A stretch of DNA of 64,000 nucleotides from Pseudopedobacter saltans DSM 12145 (GTDB lineage: Bacteria > Bacteroidota > Bacteroidia > Sphingobacteriales > Sphingobacteriaceae), in NCBI RefSeq assembly GCF_000190735.1, contig NC_015177.1:1116001-1180000 (forward strand), written 5' to 3'. The notes beneath the pieces are model-generated. The model was not told the DNA's origin and ran no database searches. It saw only the letters and a program-made list of their open reading frames with translations. Below, in pieces: positions 1 through 9,055 of this stretch (position 1 is its first letter; every line of letters starts with the position of its first letter). A program made the translations under genes and the position numbers.

Positions 1-552
1 GAATATTTCTTCACCTACTTTAACCAGATTATTATACTGACCTTGTTTTATCAAATCATCTAATTTTAAGGCTCTGTTCTGTTCTTTCGAATAATTAAAA
101 TAAGAAATCGTCCCTAATCCATGAGCACCTCCCGTAAAACTGTAATTATCATGAGTGAAAGTTATCAGTTTGGATCTGTTGTCATCAACTTTTAAAGTTT
201 GGATCCACTGATAGCCTGCTACAGATTCCGGATAATCTTTTTTGAACTTCATGAAATCATTTATAAACGAATCTGCTAAAGTCTCTAATTTCAGATTTCC
301 TCTATTTGCAATATCATTCGTGATAATCTGATTTACAAATTTTTGAAGTTCCGGTGATTCAAAATCGGGATATGAAGCTTTTACTATAGCGCCACAGGTG
401 TCTTGTTTACATTCGGTAGACGTTTTGTAAAAAGAAACCATTTTGTAGGAAGATGTATCGTTACCCGTGTTTTCTGCGCCTACTTTAGAAACCCGATTAC
501 AAGCAGTCAACAATAACACTCCCAAAAATAAGTTTAAAATAAAGTTTTTCAT
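1..552 (-). CDS. Partial DUF4163/DUF3298-type lipoprotein
   Basis: Reading starts at the ATG at 552-550 and runs off the left edge of the window, so the C-terminus is missing. The N-terminus is a lipoprotein signal peptide with an LLLTAC lipobox. Further on, a TGGAHG stretch followed by an aromatic-rich segment is typical of the DUF4163/DUF3298 (RsiV/PdaC-like) fold, which is extracytoplasmic and binds carbohydrate or lysozyme in some relatives. The start overlaps the stop of the upstream GNAT gene as ATGA, suggesting translational coupling. The exact role is unknown. Confidence 0.75.
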   Translation of the reverse strand, partial: MKNFILNLFLGVLLLTACNRVSKVGAENTGNDTSSYKMVSFYKTSTECKQDTCGAIVKASYPDFESPELQKFVNQIITNDIANRGNLKLETLADSFINDFMKFKKDYPESVAGYQWIQTLKVDDNRSKLITFTHDNYSFTGGAHGLGTISYFNYSKEQNRALKLDDLIKQGQYNNLVKVGEEIF

Positions 553-1007
553 AATGATAAAATTTGATCCCTACTTAAAGATGCATTAAGCCATCCAGAT
601 TCTGTTTCTGCAGCATACTTTCGGTAAAAATTCAAAGCTGGCTCGTTCCAGTCTAGTACCTGCCATACCATACCCTGATAACCCTTTTCTTTTGCTTCTT
701 GTATGACTCTTTCAAAAAGAGCTTTACCAATTCCTCTTCCTCTTTGTTTCTCGGTTACGATAAAATCTTCAAGATATAATCTACAACCTTTCCAGGTCGA
801 GTAGCGGATATAGAAAAGAGCGAACCCATGGATGACATTATTTTCTTCATATACAAATGCCGTCCAAGCCGGATTTAAACCAAATCCGGCATCTTTGAAC
901 TCTTCAAGAGTAACTGTTACTTCCTCCGGAGCTTTTTCATAAACAGCTAATTCCTGAATAAGTTCTAAAAGTCTTTCACAATCCTTTTCTTCGGCAATTC
1001 TTATCAT
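549..1007 (-). CDS. GNAT-family N-acetyltransferase (SSAT-like)
   Basis: A 152-residue single-domain GNAT protein. The acetyl-CoA loop is visible as RGRGIGKALF near residues 89-98, and the C-terminal WNEPALNFYRK segment is the usual beta-alpha 'FY' element. The order LYLEDFIVTEKQRGRGIG resembles the diamine/thialysine acetyltransferase group. The substrate cannot be read from the sequence. It lies 73 bp downstream of yggS on the same strand and overlaps the following lipoprotein by 4 bp, so the three may be co-transcribed. Confidence 0.85.
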   Translation of the reverse strand: MIRIAEEKDCERLLELIQELAVYEKAPEEVTVTLEEFKDAGFGLNPAWTAFVYEENNVIHGFALFYIRYSTWKGCRLYLEDFIVTEKQRGRGIGKALFERVIQEAKEKGYQGMVWQVLDWNEPALNFYRKYAAETESGWLNASLSRDQILSL

Positions 1008-1080
1008 TATTATAATAGTTCAGTGACATGTAATTAGTCCTTAATCATTTGTCCTTATTCATTAAATGAATTAAAGAGAT

Positions 1081-1791
1081 TTAGTCTTCTTCACTCGAAT
1101 CTTCTGTATTTTTAAAATGTTTGATAACTCTTTTTCCAAAGATATCATTTCCAATTCTAACCATAGTGGAGCCCTGCTCTATGGCAATATTATAATCGGA
1201 AGACATTCCCATTGAAATTTCCTTAAAACTATCTTCTTTTCTAAAAAAACTTGTTTTAATACCTTCAAATAAGGTTTTTAGCTCGTAGAATTCCTCTTTT
1301 ATCTGCTTCTCATTTTCTGTGTTTGACGCTATCCCCATTAAGCCCACAATTCTTACATTTTTCATATGCTGAAACTCTTCCGAACGCAAAAGTTCAATCG
1401 CTTCGTCAAATCCCAAGCCGAATTTGGTGTCTTCATCGGCAATATAAATTTGCAGCAGACAGTCGATTATTCTATTATTCTTTTCGGCATATTTATTGAT
1501 TTCTTTTAGAAGTTTAATGCTATCTACCGAATGTATTAGGCTAACAAAAGGAGCAATATATTTTACTTTATTTGTTTGAAGATGGCCTATGAGATGCCAT
1601 TGTATATCTTTGGGTAAGCTCGCCTCTTTTTCCGCCATTTCCTGTACCTGGTTTTCACCGAATATTCTTTGTCCGGCATTATAGGCTTCTAAAATATCTT
1701 CTACAGGTTTTGTCTTAGAAACAGCAATTAACTTTACATCTAACGTCTCTATCTCGTTTTTTAATCTTTTTATATTATCGGTAATGCTCAT
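1081..1791 (-). CDS. yggS: YggS/PROSC family PLP homeostasis protein
   Basis: A 236-residue PLP-binding alpha/beta-barrel protein without catalytic partner domains. LIAVSKTKP near residue 20 contains the lysine that forms the PLP Schiff base, FGENQVQE follows, and IGHLQTNKVK, MGMSSDY and STMVRIG(N)DIFG are family signatures, the last binding the phosphate. The family buffers free pyridoxal phosphate and influences amino-acid metabolism. It diverges from the DUF4296 gene with only 39 bp between start codons. Confidence 0.93.
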   Translation of the reverse strand: MSITDNIKRLKNEIETLDVKLIAVSKTKPVEDILEAYNAGQRIFGENQVQEMAEKEASLPKDIQWHLIGHLQTNKVKYIAPFVSLIHSVDSIKLLKEINKYAEKNNRIIDCLLQIYIADEDTKFGLGFDEAIELLRSEEFQHMKNVRIVGLMGIASNTENEKQIKEEFYELKTLFEGIKTSFFRKEDSFKEISMGMSSDYNIAIEQGSTMVRIGNDIFGKRVIKHFKNTEDSSEED

Positions 1792-1830
1792 TAATGCTTA
1801 ATTTTAGCGTTTTAAATTGTAAAAATACGA

Positions 1831-2382
1831 ATGAAAAAACTATTGGCTCTCTTTTGCCTGTTTATTTTTTTATATGCTTGTTCAAATGATGATACTTCGA
1901 AGAACATAATAGCTAAGGATAAAATGTATAACATATTGCTGGATATGCATTTAGCAGATGCCAGCTTAGATTATGCTTCAAATTCTCAGAATACGGATAG
2001 CATGTTGCTTAATGCTAAAACAAAATATAACTATATCTTTTCCAAATACAATATAGATTCTGCAAGTTTTAGTGAGAGTTTGGCGTATTATAGCAAAAAT
2101 AAACCTAAAGAGATACTTAAAGTGTATCAAAATGTAATTGATAGTCTGGATAGGTTTAGAGACAAGTTGTCAAAAGGGAAGGTGGAGTTTAATTTGCCAT
2201 TAAATTCGATATATCCCGATACAATTTTTTATCATATCAATTTGCCCTTTCGTATAGATAGTAATTTGTTAAAAAACAAGATCAACAATAATGTGGTAAA
2301 AAAAGACAGTTTGGTCAAAGACTCTGTGAAAGTTTCTAAAGATACTTTAATTAGAAACGTTAACAGATTTAGAAAAAGGTAG
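1831..2382 (+). CDS. DUF4296 lipoprotein
   Basis: A 183-residue predicted lipoprotein. The signal peptide ends at the YACS lipobox. The region from about residue 30 (MYNILLDMHLADA and a helical segment to YNIDSASFSESLAYYS) matches the DUF4296 pattern of Bacteroidota lipoproteins. The C-terminal 45 residues are basic and low complexity. Function is unknown. It sits 20 bp upstream of mutS2 and diverges from yggS. Confidence 0.8.
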   Translation: MKKLLALFCLFIFLYACSNDDTSKNIIAKDKMYNILLDMHLADASLDYASNSQNTDSMLLNAKTKYNYIFSKYNIDSASFSESLAYYSKNKPKEILKVYQNVIDSLDRFRDKLSKGKVEFNLPLNSIYPDTIFYHINLPFRIDSNLLKNKINNNVVKKDSLVKDSVKVSKDTLIRNVNRFRKR

Positions 2383-2402
2383 ACAACATAATATTAGATT
2401 TA

Positions 2403-4769
2403 ATGATTTATCCACAAAATAGTTTAGAGAAGCTTGGTTTTGATGAAATAAAACGAGGAATCAAGTCTTATTGTATTAGTGAGATGGGAATAGACATGGT
2501 GGATAAAATCAGGTTTATTACCAACTACGATCAGATTATAAAGTTCTTACGTCAAACAAACGAGTTTAAAACAATAATACAGACGGATGAAGCTTTACCT
2601 ATTCAAAGCTTTTATGATATAAAGAAGCTTTCTGATAAAGCGAAAATAGAAGGTACATTTCTTTCTGAAGAGGAATTTTTTCAGGTTTATAATTCATTAC
2701 AAACAGCATTTGCTGTAATTAAATACTTTGAAGACAGGGAAGGGATTTATCCGAATCTAGAAGCCCTTTTTGAGCATCTTCCTATAGAAAAAAGTATACT
2801 TCGTGAAATAGAGAGGATTATTGATGCAAAAGGGAAGATTAAAAATAATGCATCCCGATTACTGGGCGATATTATCGATGCTATAGCAAAGGCAGAGCAG
2901 GACGCAAGGAAGAAAATAGACCAAATTTATAAGAATGCACAAGCAAATAATTGGGTTGCCGACGGTAGTTTAACGGTACGAGATGGAAGGTTATGTATCC
3001 CAATTCTGGCAGAAAATAAAAGAAAGTTGAAAGGCTTTATTCATGACGAGTCGGCAACAGGTCAAACTGTTTATATTGAACCGGAAGAGGTCTTTAACTT
3101 AAATAATTTAGTAAGGGATTTAGAGTTCGAGAAAAGGCGAGAAATCATCAGGATTCTGACCGAACTAACAGATAAATTGCGACCTTTTGTGCCGATCCTT
3201 TATTCTTATCATGGATTTCTAACCAAATTAGATTTCGTACGGGCAAAAGCGTTGTTTGCTATAGAAATAGATGCAAAAATGCCGGTTCTCTTGAACGAGC
3301 CTAAATTGAAATTAGTAAACGCTAAACATCCGCTATTGGTGATGTCGGGTAAGGAAGCGAAAAAAACAGTAGTTCCGTTAAATATGCATCTGGACACCAG
3401 TACCAGAATTCTTTTAGTTTCCGGACCAAATGCTGGAGGAAAGTCTGTAGCCATGAAAACCGTAGGCTTATTGCAGATTATGGTTCAGGCTGGCTTGTTA
3501 GTTCCTGCGGACGAGGAGTCTGAGTTTAGCGTTTTAAAGCAAATATTTGCAGATATTGGAGATGATCAGTCGATAGAAAGTGACTTAAGTACATATAGCG
3601 CTCATCTTTCGAAAATGAAGTATTTTACCGAAAATGCTAACGGAAAAACATTGGTTTTAATAGATGAATTTGGTACAGGTACTGATCCGCAGTTTGGTGG
3701 CCCGATAGCTGAAGCCGTTTTAGAGCTTATCAATAAGAAAAAAGCATTGGGCGTAATCACCACGCACTATTCCAATCTGAAAATATTTGCCAACCATACT
3801 GAAGGTTTGGAAAACGGATCGATGATATTTGATAACGTTAATTTAAAACCGCTCTATATTTTAGAGATGGGAAAGCCAGGGAGTTCTTATGCATTTGAAA
3901 TTGCCCAGAAAATTGGATTATCCAAGCAATTAATAGATCTTGCTAAAAGTAAAATAAACATCGAGCAACAAAAAGTAGATTCCTTATTACTGGATTTAGA
4001 GCGTGAGAAAAAAGAAATCTACGATAAGAAAAAATATATTGAAAGAGAAAAGAAAAATGTAGAGACACTTGTAAGAGAAAATAATCAACTCAAGGATTAT
4101 TTTGAAGAGAATAAGCGTAATATTATTAAACAGGCCAAATTAGAAGCACAGCAAATTATAAAAGATGCCAATAAATTAGTTGAGAATACAATTTCCGATA
4201 TTAAGTCAGCAAAGGCGGATAAAGAGACAACTAAAAAGCTTCGGGAGAATCTTCATGTCGAATTGAAAAGACATGAGATTAAACCTGCAGGGAATAAATC
4301 AGTCAAACCAGAGCAAAAGGAAATTGTAGCGGGAGATTGGGTCAAATTGATTGAAACCGGAAACATTGCAAAAGTAATTGAGGTAAGTAAAGACAATCTT
4401 ATAATAGCATTTGGTGAATTAAGATCTGTTGTAAAGAAAAATAAGGTTGAAAAAGTAGGACAAAGCGAGGTTCCTAAAGAAGTTAAAAAAGCAAATTCCG
4501 TAAGTCACACACAATCGGCAGTTGATTTTGTAAGTGAAATAGACGTTCGAGGGATGCGTGGAGAAGATGCTTTACATAAAATAGAGCAACTGTTAGATAG
4601 GGCGATAATGTTTTCCATGGGATCTTTTAAGGTCATACATGGTAAAGGAGATGGAATCTTAAGGAAATTGATAAGGAATTATTTGAAGAAATATTCTGAA
4701 GTAGATAGACTTGAAGATGAACATGTGGATAGAGGAGGTGATGGAATCACATATGTTTATTTGAAATAA
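2403..4769 (+). CDS. mutS2: MutS2 endonuclease / ribosome-rescue ATPase
   Basis: 788 residues, the usual length. Order: an N-terminal core and lever region (1-300), an ABC-type ATPase with Walker A GPNAGGKSV near residue 342, Walker B LVLIDEFGTGTDP near 415 and THYSNLK, then a coiled coil (about 510-620) and a C-terminal Smr domain (about 710-788) with DVRGMRGEDAL and HGKGDGILR. It lacks the mismatch-recognition domain of MutS. The family acts against recombination intermediates or splits collided ribosomes; which applies here is not visible. Confidence 0.96.
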   Translation: MIYPQNSLEKLGFDEIKRGIKSYCISEMGIDMVDKIRFITNYDQIIKFLRQTNEFKTIIQTDEALPIQSFYDIKKLSDKAKIEGTFLSEEEFFQVYNSLQTAFAVIKYFEDREGIYPNLEALFEHLPIEKSILREIERIIDAKGKIKNNASRLLGDIIDAIAKAEQDARKKIDQIYKNAQANNWVADGSLTVRDGRLCIPILAENKRKLKGFIHDESATGQTVYIEPEEVFNLNNLVRDLEFEKRREIIRILTELTDKLRPFVPILYSYHGFLTKLDFVRAKALFAIEIDAKMPVLLNEPKLKLVNAKHPLLVMSGKEAKKTVVPLNMHLDTSTRILLVSGPNAGGKSVAMKTVGLLQIMVQAGLLVPADEESEFSVLKQIFADIGDDQSIESDLSTYSAHLSKMKYFTENANGKTLVLIDEFGTGTDPQFGGPIAEAVLELINKKKALGVITTHYSNLKIFANHTEGLENGSMIFDNVNLKPLYILEMGKPGSSYAFEIAQKIGLSKQLIDLAKSKINIEQQKVDSLLLDLEREKKEIYDKKKYIEREKKNVETLVRENNQLKDYFEENKRNIIKQAKLEAQQIIKDANKLVENTISDIKSAKADKETTKKLRENLHVELKRHEIKPAGNKSVKPEQKEIVAGDWVKLIETGNIAKVIEVSKDNLIIAFGELRSVVKKNKVEKVGQSEVPKEVKKANSVSHTQSAVDFVSEIDVRGMRGEDALHKIEQLLDRAIMFSMGSFKVIHGKGDGILRKLIRNYLKKYSEVDRLEDEHVDRGGDGITYVYLK

Positions 4770-4967
4770 TGTATTATTTAATAAATGCACAAAAAAAGTT
4801 AACAACAAATTAGCCCAATAATTTATTTAAAAGTTTTTTTTCGATTTATACGTTTAAACACTTAATGATATTGTGAAATTGTTTGTAATTAAAGGAATTG
4901 AATTTAATTGATGATTTATTAATAAAGTTGTTACATTTTAACCTTGTTAAATTATTTAAAAAAAAAG

Positions 4968-4997
4968 TTTTGATAAATAATATTTTTCCTATATTTG
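4968..4997 (+). promoter_or_regulatory. Bacteroidota-type promoter of a short transcript
   Basis: TTTTG (4968-4972) is followed after 17 bp by TATATTTG (4990-4997), matching the -33 TTTG and -7 TAnnTTTG elements of the Bacteroidota housekeeping sigma factor. Transcription would begin near 5002. The preceding 200 bp (4770-4967) are very AT-rich, and I see no gene there. Confidence 0.6.
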
Positions 4998-4999
4998 TA

Positions 5000-5068
5000 A
5001 TGCCCTCCCAAAGGGCATGTTTTTCATAGGTAGATGTAGGGTCGAATACTTGTATTCGACCCTTTTTT
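5000..5068 (+). ncRNA. Possible small RNA of about 65 nt ending in a strong terminator
   Basis: A first hairpin pairs ATGCCCT (5000-5006) with AGGGCAT (5012-5018). A perfect 11-bp stem, GGGTCGAATAC (5039-5049) with GTATTCGACCC (5052-5062), is followed by six T residues and looks like an intrinsic terminator. A promoter-like sequence sits just upstream, and no ORF of note lies between. The unit could be a small RNA or merely a terminated leader for ubiX. I do not recognise a named family. Confidence 0.45.
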
Positions 5069-5108
5069 ATTTTATGTTATATTTGCCTAAATAGGATATT
5101 GCAGAGTT

Positions 5109-5678
5109 ATGACGAAAAGAAAAATTGTAGTAGCAATTACAGGTGCGAGTGGATCTATTTATGCTAAACTTTTACTGCAGAAATTAATAGCATTAGAAGA
5201 TCAATTACAGGAAGTATCGGTTGTAATGTCCGATAATGCTAAAGATGTATGGAAAGAAGAAATAGGAGATATAGCTTATGAAACTCTTCCATTTCGCTTT
5301 TTTCATAAAAGCGATTTTTTTGCTCCATTTGCTTCCGGTTCTGCACAGTACGATACGATGGTGATTGTACCTTGTTCTATGGGAACATTGGCGAGAATTG
5401 CTTCAGGTGTCTCTAACGATTTAACTACCAGAGCCGCTGACGTTATCTTAAAAGAACGAAGGAAATTAATTTTGGTAGCAAGAGAAACACCTCTGAATCT
5501 TATACATATTAATAATCTAAAAACAGTTACAGAAGCCGGCGCTATTGTTTGTCCTGCCACACCATCTTTTTATAGTAAACCTGCAACCGTAGAAGAAGTT
5601 GCATTAACCGTTGTTGATAGAATTATTGATCTTATTGGGTTAGAAAGCAAATCCTATCGTTGGGGAGAAAAGCGGTAA
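5109..5678 (+). CDS. ubiX: UbiX-family flavin prenyltransferase
   Basis: 189 residues, normal length. The N-terminal TGASGSIYAKLLL is the FMN-binding turn; PCSMGTLARIASGVSNDL carries the conserved nucleotide and prenyl-phosphate loop; RETPLNLIHI is the family signature that positions FMN. The enzyme joins a dimethylallyl group to FMN to make the prenylated cofactor of UbiD decarboxylases. No ubiD partner is in the window. It starts 40 bp after the terminator of the putative small RNA. Confidence 0.93.
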   Translation: MTKRKIVVAITGASGSIYAKLLLQKLIALEDQLQEVSVVMSDNAKDVWKEEIGDIAYETLPFRFFHKSDFFAPFASGSAQYDTMVIVPCSMGTLARIASGVSNDLTTRAADVILKERRKLILVARETPLNLIHINNLKTVTEAGAIVCPATPSFYSKPATVEEVALTVVDRIIDLIGLESKSYRWGEKR

Positions 5679-5707
5679 TTTTAGATTCTTTTGACAAGAC
5701 TATACAC

Positions 5708-5737
5708 TTTTGTTTAAATCTGAATTCCGTATCTTTG
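5708..5737 (+). promoter_or_regulatory. Promoter for mtaB
   Basis: TTTTG at 5708-5712, a 17-bp spacer and TATCTTTG at 5730-5737 fit the Bacteroidota consensus closely. The expected transcription start (about 5742-5745) is just before the ATG at 5746, so the mRNA would have almost no leader. This site also rules out the upstream TTG at 5710 as the true start. Confidence 0.7.
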
Positions 5738-5745
5738 CGGAAATT

Positions 5746-7065
5746 ATGGATAAAAGTGTTGCTTTTTACACCCTGGGATGTAAGTTAAACTATTCGGAAA
5801 CATCCACAATAGGCAGGCAGTTTCAGAATGCGGGCTTTAAAATGGTAGAGTTTACCGATAAAGCAGATGTTTATGTAATTAATACATGTTCCGTTACGGA
5901 AAATGCAGATAAAAAATGCCGAAAGGTTGTAAAAGAAGCTTTAAAACACTCTCCAAATGCGTACATCGCTATTGTCGGCTGCTATGCGCAATTGAAACCA
6001 ACAGAAATTTCAGAAATAGAAGGAGTCGATGTGGTTTTAGGAGCTGCAGAGAAATTTCAGTTGTTAGAACATATTCAGGATCTTACTAAAAAACCAAAAG
6101 CAGAAATTTTCAATAAACCTATAAAAGAAACAAATGAATTTGTGGCTTCTTATTCTTTCGGAGACCGAACCAGAACATTTCTGAAAGTTCAGGATGGTTG
6201 TGATTATTCCTGTACTTTTTGTACGATACCATTAGCCAGAGGAGAAAGCAGAAGTGATACTATAGATAGCATAGTAGCACAGGCAAAAGAAATTGCCAAA
6301 TCGGGAGTTAAAGAAATTGTGCTAACGGGTGTAAATATTGGCGATTTTGGTATCAGAAATGGAAAACGCGAAGACAAGTTTTTTGACTTGGTAAAAGCTT
6401 TGGATGAAGTAGAAGGAATAGACAGAATCAGAATTTCTTCTATAGAACCGAATCTTTTAAGTACTGAAATCATAGAATTTGTATCCAAATCAAAACGTTT
6501 TGTACCTCATTTCCATATACCTTTACAATCTGGTTCTAATAAGATTTTAGGATTGATGAGGAGGAGATATAGAAGAGAATTGTATGTAGATAGAGTGCGG
6601 GAAATAAAAAGGGTTATGCCGGATTGTTGTATCGGAGTTGATGTAATAGTTGGTTTTCCGGGAGAGACAAGAGAAGATTTTATAGATACCTACAACTTTT
6701 TAAACGATTTGGATATTTCTTATTTACACGTATTTACCTATTCTGAAAGGGAAAATACTCCAGCCGCTGAGATGGAAGGCAGTGTACCGGGATCCCAAAG
6801 AGCAGATAGAAGTAAGATGCTGCATATATTGTCTGATAAGAAAAGACGAGCTTTTTATGAAACGCAAATAGGTAAAGTAGGTGAGATTTTATTCGAGGGA
6901 GATTTAAAAGAAGGGTTTATGCATGGTTTTAGTAAAAACTATGTAAAAGTAAAAATTCAATACGATCCACTTTTAGTTAACGAAATCAAATCTGTTAAAT
7001 TCGGGAATGTGTTACCAGACGGAGAAATGCATGGAGAAGAAATTGCAGAAATTCTAACACATTAA
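5746..7065 (+). CDS. mtaB: tRNA t6A37 methylthiotransferase MtaB
   Basis: About 440 residues. The N-terminal UPF0004 domain shows its three cysteines in LGCKLN, INTCSV and GCYAQ. The radical-SAM core has CDYSCTFC (Cx3Cx2C), and a TRAM-like tail follows. The enzyme adds a methylthio group to t6A at tRNA position 37. The open frame reaches back to a TTG at 5710, but I chose ATG 5746 because MDKSVAFYTLGC matches the family start and the promoter overlaps the extension. No Shine-Dalgarno is seen, as is usual in this phylum. Confidence 0.93.
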   Translation: MDKSVAFYTLGCKLNYSETSTIGRQFQNAGFKMVEFTDKADVYVINTCSVTENADKKCRKVVKEALKHSPNAYIAIVGCYAQLKPTEISEIEGVDVVLGAAEKFQLLEHIQDLTKKPKAEIFNKPIKETNEFVASYSFGDRTRTFLKVQDGCDYSCTFCTIPLARGESRSDTIDSIVAQAKEIAKSGVKEIVLTGVNIGDFGIRNGKREDKFFDLVKALDEVEGIDRIRISSIEPNLLSTEIIEFVSKSKRFVPHFHIPLQSGSNKILGLMRRRYRRELYVDRVREIKRVMPDCCIGVDVIVGFPGETREDFIDTYNFLNDLDISYLHVFTYSERENTPAAEMEGSVPGSQRADRSKMLHILSDKKRRAFYETQIGKVGEILFEGDLKEGFMHGFSKNYVKVKIQYDPLLVNEIKSVKFGNVLPDGEMHGEEIAEILTH

Positions 7066-7078
7066 TTAGCAGAAACAA

Positions 7079-7564
7079 TTGGAATTTAAATCAGTAAATA
7101 CAGCCAGAGAAAAAGAAGAATTATCCGTTTGGCAGAATTTATTACAAAATAAGGTTATCCGATTTTTCCTGTCAGCCGGAGTTGCTGCGGTTATTGATTC
7201 AATAGCTTATTATATCATTATCAATTTTGTTATAAGCCATTCCAGTGTCCATATAGGTGACAGAATCATTAAAGCACATGAATTTTCCTTTTTGATATCT
7301 TATTCATTAGGTGTCCTTGTTAATTTCAGTATGACAAAATTCATAGTCTTTACAGATTCGACTTTAAAGAACAGACAACAATTTAGCCGATTTGTTTTAG
7401 TGGCTTGTTTAGGCTTTTTTGCAAATTACGGTTTGCTTAAATTATTTGTGGAGATATTCGATTTCTGGCCAACTTTTGCAAGAGTTTCCGCTTTACTATG
7501 TTTGGGAGTAGCCAGTTATTACGTACATAGATTATTCACTTTTAGAAATGAAGACGATGATTAA
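7079..7564 (+). CDS. GtrA-family membrane protein
   Basis: 161 residues with four predicted membrane helices (about 25-48, 72-95, 103-125, 130-150), the layout of GtrA-like proteins that move lipid-linked sugars in cell-surface glycosylation. The best start is a TTG at 7079, 13 bp after mtaB, since no ATG precedes the first helix. The end overlaps the next gene by 8-17 bp, implying an mtaB-gtrA-phosphatase operon. Confidence 0.8.
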   Translation: MEFKSVNTAREKEELSVWQNLLQNKVIRFFLSAGVAAVIDSIAYYIIINFVISHSSVHIGDRIIKAHEFSFLISYSLGVLVNFSMTKFIVFTDSTLKNRQQFSRFVLVACLGFFANYGLLKLFVEIFDFWPTFARVSALLCLGVASYYVHRLFTFRNEDDD

Positions 7565-8366
7565 CTATCAGGATATTTGCGAAGAAGTTATTGAAATAGC
7601 AAAAAGTGCAGGCTCATTTATCAGACAGGAACGAGAAGCTTTTTCTGCAAATAAAATTGAGTTTAAAGGTAAGAATGACTTGGTCTCTTACGTAGATAAA
7701 GCAGCAGAGAGCCAGATTATAGAAGCTCTTAAGCCCTTAATAGCAGAAGCTGGATTTATTGCGGAAGAAAATAAGGAGATCCATATTTCCGATACATATA
7801 ATTGGATTGTTGATCCATTAGACGGAACTACAAATTTCATTCATGGAATTCCTGCCTATGCAGTAAGTATTGCGCTAAAGCATTTGAATGAAATTGTTGT
7901 TGGTGTAGTTTATGAAATAGGCAAAGACGAATGTTTTTATGGATGGAAAGATAGTTCCGCTTATCTTAATGGTAAGATTATCCATGTATCAGATAATAAA
8001 AAAGTAGCTGATACGCTTTTAGCAACAGGGTTCCCGTATTATGATTTCACCAGAAAAGATACTTATATGGCACTTTTCGAAGATCTTATACAAAACTGTC
8101 ACGGATTAAGAAGGATAGGCGCAGCATCTGTAGATTTAGTTTACACGGCTTGTGGCAGGTTTGATGGATATTTCGAATATAATCTTAAACCTTGGGATAT
8201 TGCAGCAGGAATGTTTATAGTAGAGAGGGCAGGGGGCGAAGTTTTTGATTTCAAGGGAGGAAAGGATATGCTAGAGGATTGCGATATCATAGCTACTAAT
8301 GGCTATATTTCTAAAGAATTGCTGGAAACGGTTAAGAAATATTTTGCCAAACATTACACTATTTAA
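7548..8366 (+). CDS. Inositol-monophosphatase family phosphatase (SuhB-like)
   Basis: 272 residues. Metal-binding motifs are clear: AEEN near residue 82, WIVDPLDGTTNFIHG near 95, and WDIAAGMFIVERAGG near 220. Members hydrolyse myo-inositol-1-phosphate or related sugar phosphates. Two starts are possible, ATG 7548 or ATG 7557, both inside the end of the GtrA gene. The stop shares TTAA with the convergent toxin gene, so the two mRNAs overlap at their ends. Confidence 0.92.
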   Translation: MKTMINYQDICEEVIEIAKSAGSFIRQEREAFSANKIEFKGKNDLVSYVDKAAESQIIEALKPLIAEAGFIAEENKEIHISDTYNWIVDPLDGTTNFIHGIPAYAVSIALKHLNEIVVGVVYEIGKDECFYGWKDSSAYLNGKIIHVSDNKKVADTLLATGFPYYDFTRKDTYMALFEDLIQNCHGLRRIGAASVDLVYTACGRFDGYFEYNLKPWDIAAGMFIVERAGGEVFDFKGGKDMLEDCDIIATNGYISKELLETVKKYFAKHYTI

Positions 8367-8779
8367 GCATTTAGATTAGAAATAAAAGTATTACAATTAT
8401 ATACTGGGATTTCTGAAAAATAAAAGTCATTCAGATCTTCTGTAATGATTACTTTGCAATCAGATTGTATCGCAGAATAATATTCCAGTCCATCTTCAAA
8501 GTCGTGTATAGCTGGATTTTCGCTGGTAAGTTTAACTATGTTTTGGTCGGTAGTTGTAATTTTTAGTTTTTCAGACAAGATACCTATCTTATTTTTTGCC
8601 AGCTGTGTTCCACTTCTTTTTTCCGAAAAATAAAAAGCAATAGCTAAACAAATTGGAGATGTATAAACCTGAAAGCCATTTTTATCTGATAAGCTTAACA
8701 CCCGGGCTGCGTAGGGAAATAAAGGATATTGCTTATTTAAAACAGCTATTAATACATTTGCATCGACAAAAATTTTCAT
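8363..8779 (-). CDS. PIN-domain toxin (VapC type)
   Basis: 138 residues. The PIN acidic residues are visible: IFVDANVLIA at the N-terminus, DFEDGLEYYSA in the middle and ITEDLNDF near the C-terminus. PIN toxins are Mg-dependent RNases. The start overlaps the stop of the upstream antitoxin as ATGA, the typical toxin-antitoxin arrangement. It ends in a 4-bp convergent overlap with the phosphatase gene. Confidence 0.85.
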   Translation of the reverse strand: MKIFVDANVLIAVLNKQYPLFPYAARVLSLSDKNGFQVYTSPICLAIAFYFSEKRSGTQLAKNKIGILSEKLKITTTDQNIVKLTSENPAIHDFEDGLEYYSAIQSDCKVIITEDLNDFYFSEIPVYNCNTFISNLNA

Positions 8780-9030
8780 TTTTTGGAATCGAAAAACTCT
8801 GATTTTATTTGTTTTCTTGATGGTGTTCTGGTGTATTCGGCTCGGTTCTCGGCGACCATATTCACCCAGTCGGAAATAGGTAACTCATCCATCGTTTGGT
8901 AGTTTTTAGAAGTTATCTGCCTAAAAATCATTTCCGTAAGGCGAGATAAGCTGATGTTGTTTTTTTGAGCAAATTCTTTCGCTTGTTTAATCACTTGCTC
9001 ATCAAACGATAAGGTAATTTTAGCATCCAT
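8776..9030 (-). CDS. DUF6364-like ribbon-helix-helix antitoxin
   Basis: 84 residues. The first 45 (KITLSFDEQVIKQAKEFAQ, then NNISLSRLTEMIFRQI) fit a ribbon-helix-helix DNA-binding unit of the DUF6364 type. The C-terminal tail (ISDWVNMVAENRAEY onward) would bind and mask the PIN toxin. Coupled by 4-bp overlap to the toxin. Likely autoregulated through the palindrome upstream. Confidence 0.82.
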   Translation of the reverse strand: MDAKITLSFDEQVIKQAKEFAQKNNISLSRLTEMIFRQITSKNYQTMDELPISDWVNMVAENRAEYTRTPSRKQIKSEFFDSKK

Positions 9031-9055
9031 TACTTTACTGTTTTAAATTGTACGA

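Noticed and set aside
3209-3454. Antisense frames over mutS2, ubiX and mtaB
   Set aside because: Shadows of strongly supported genes.
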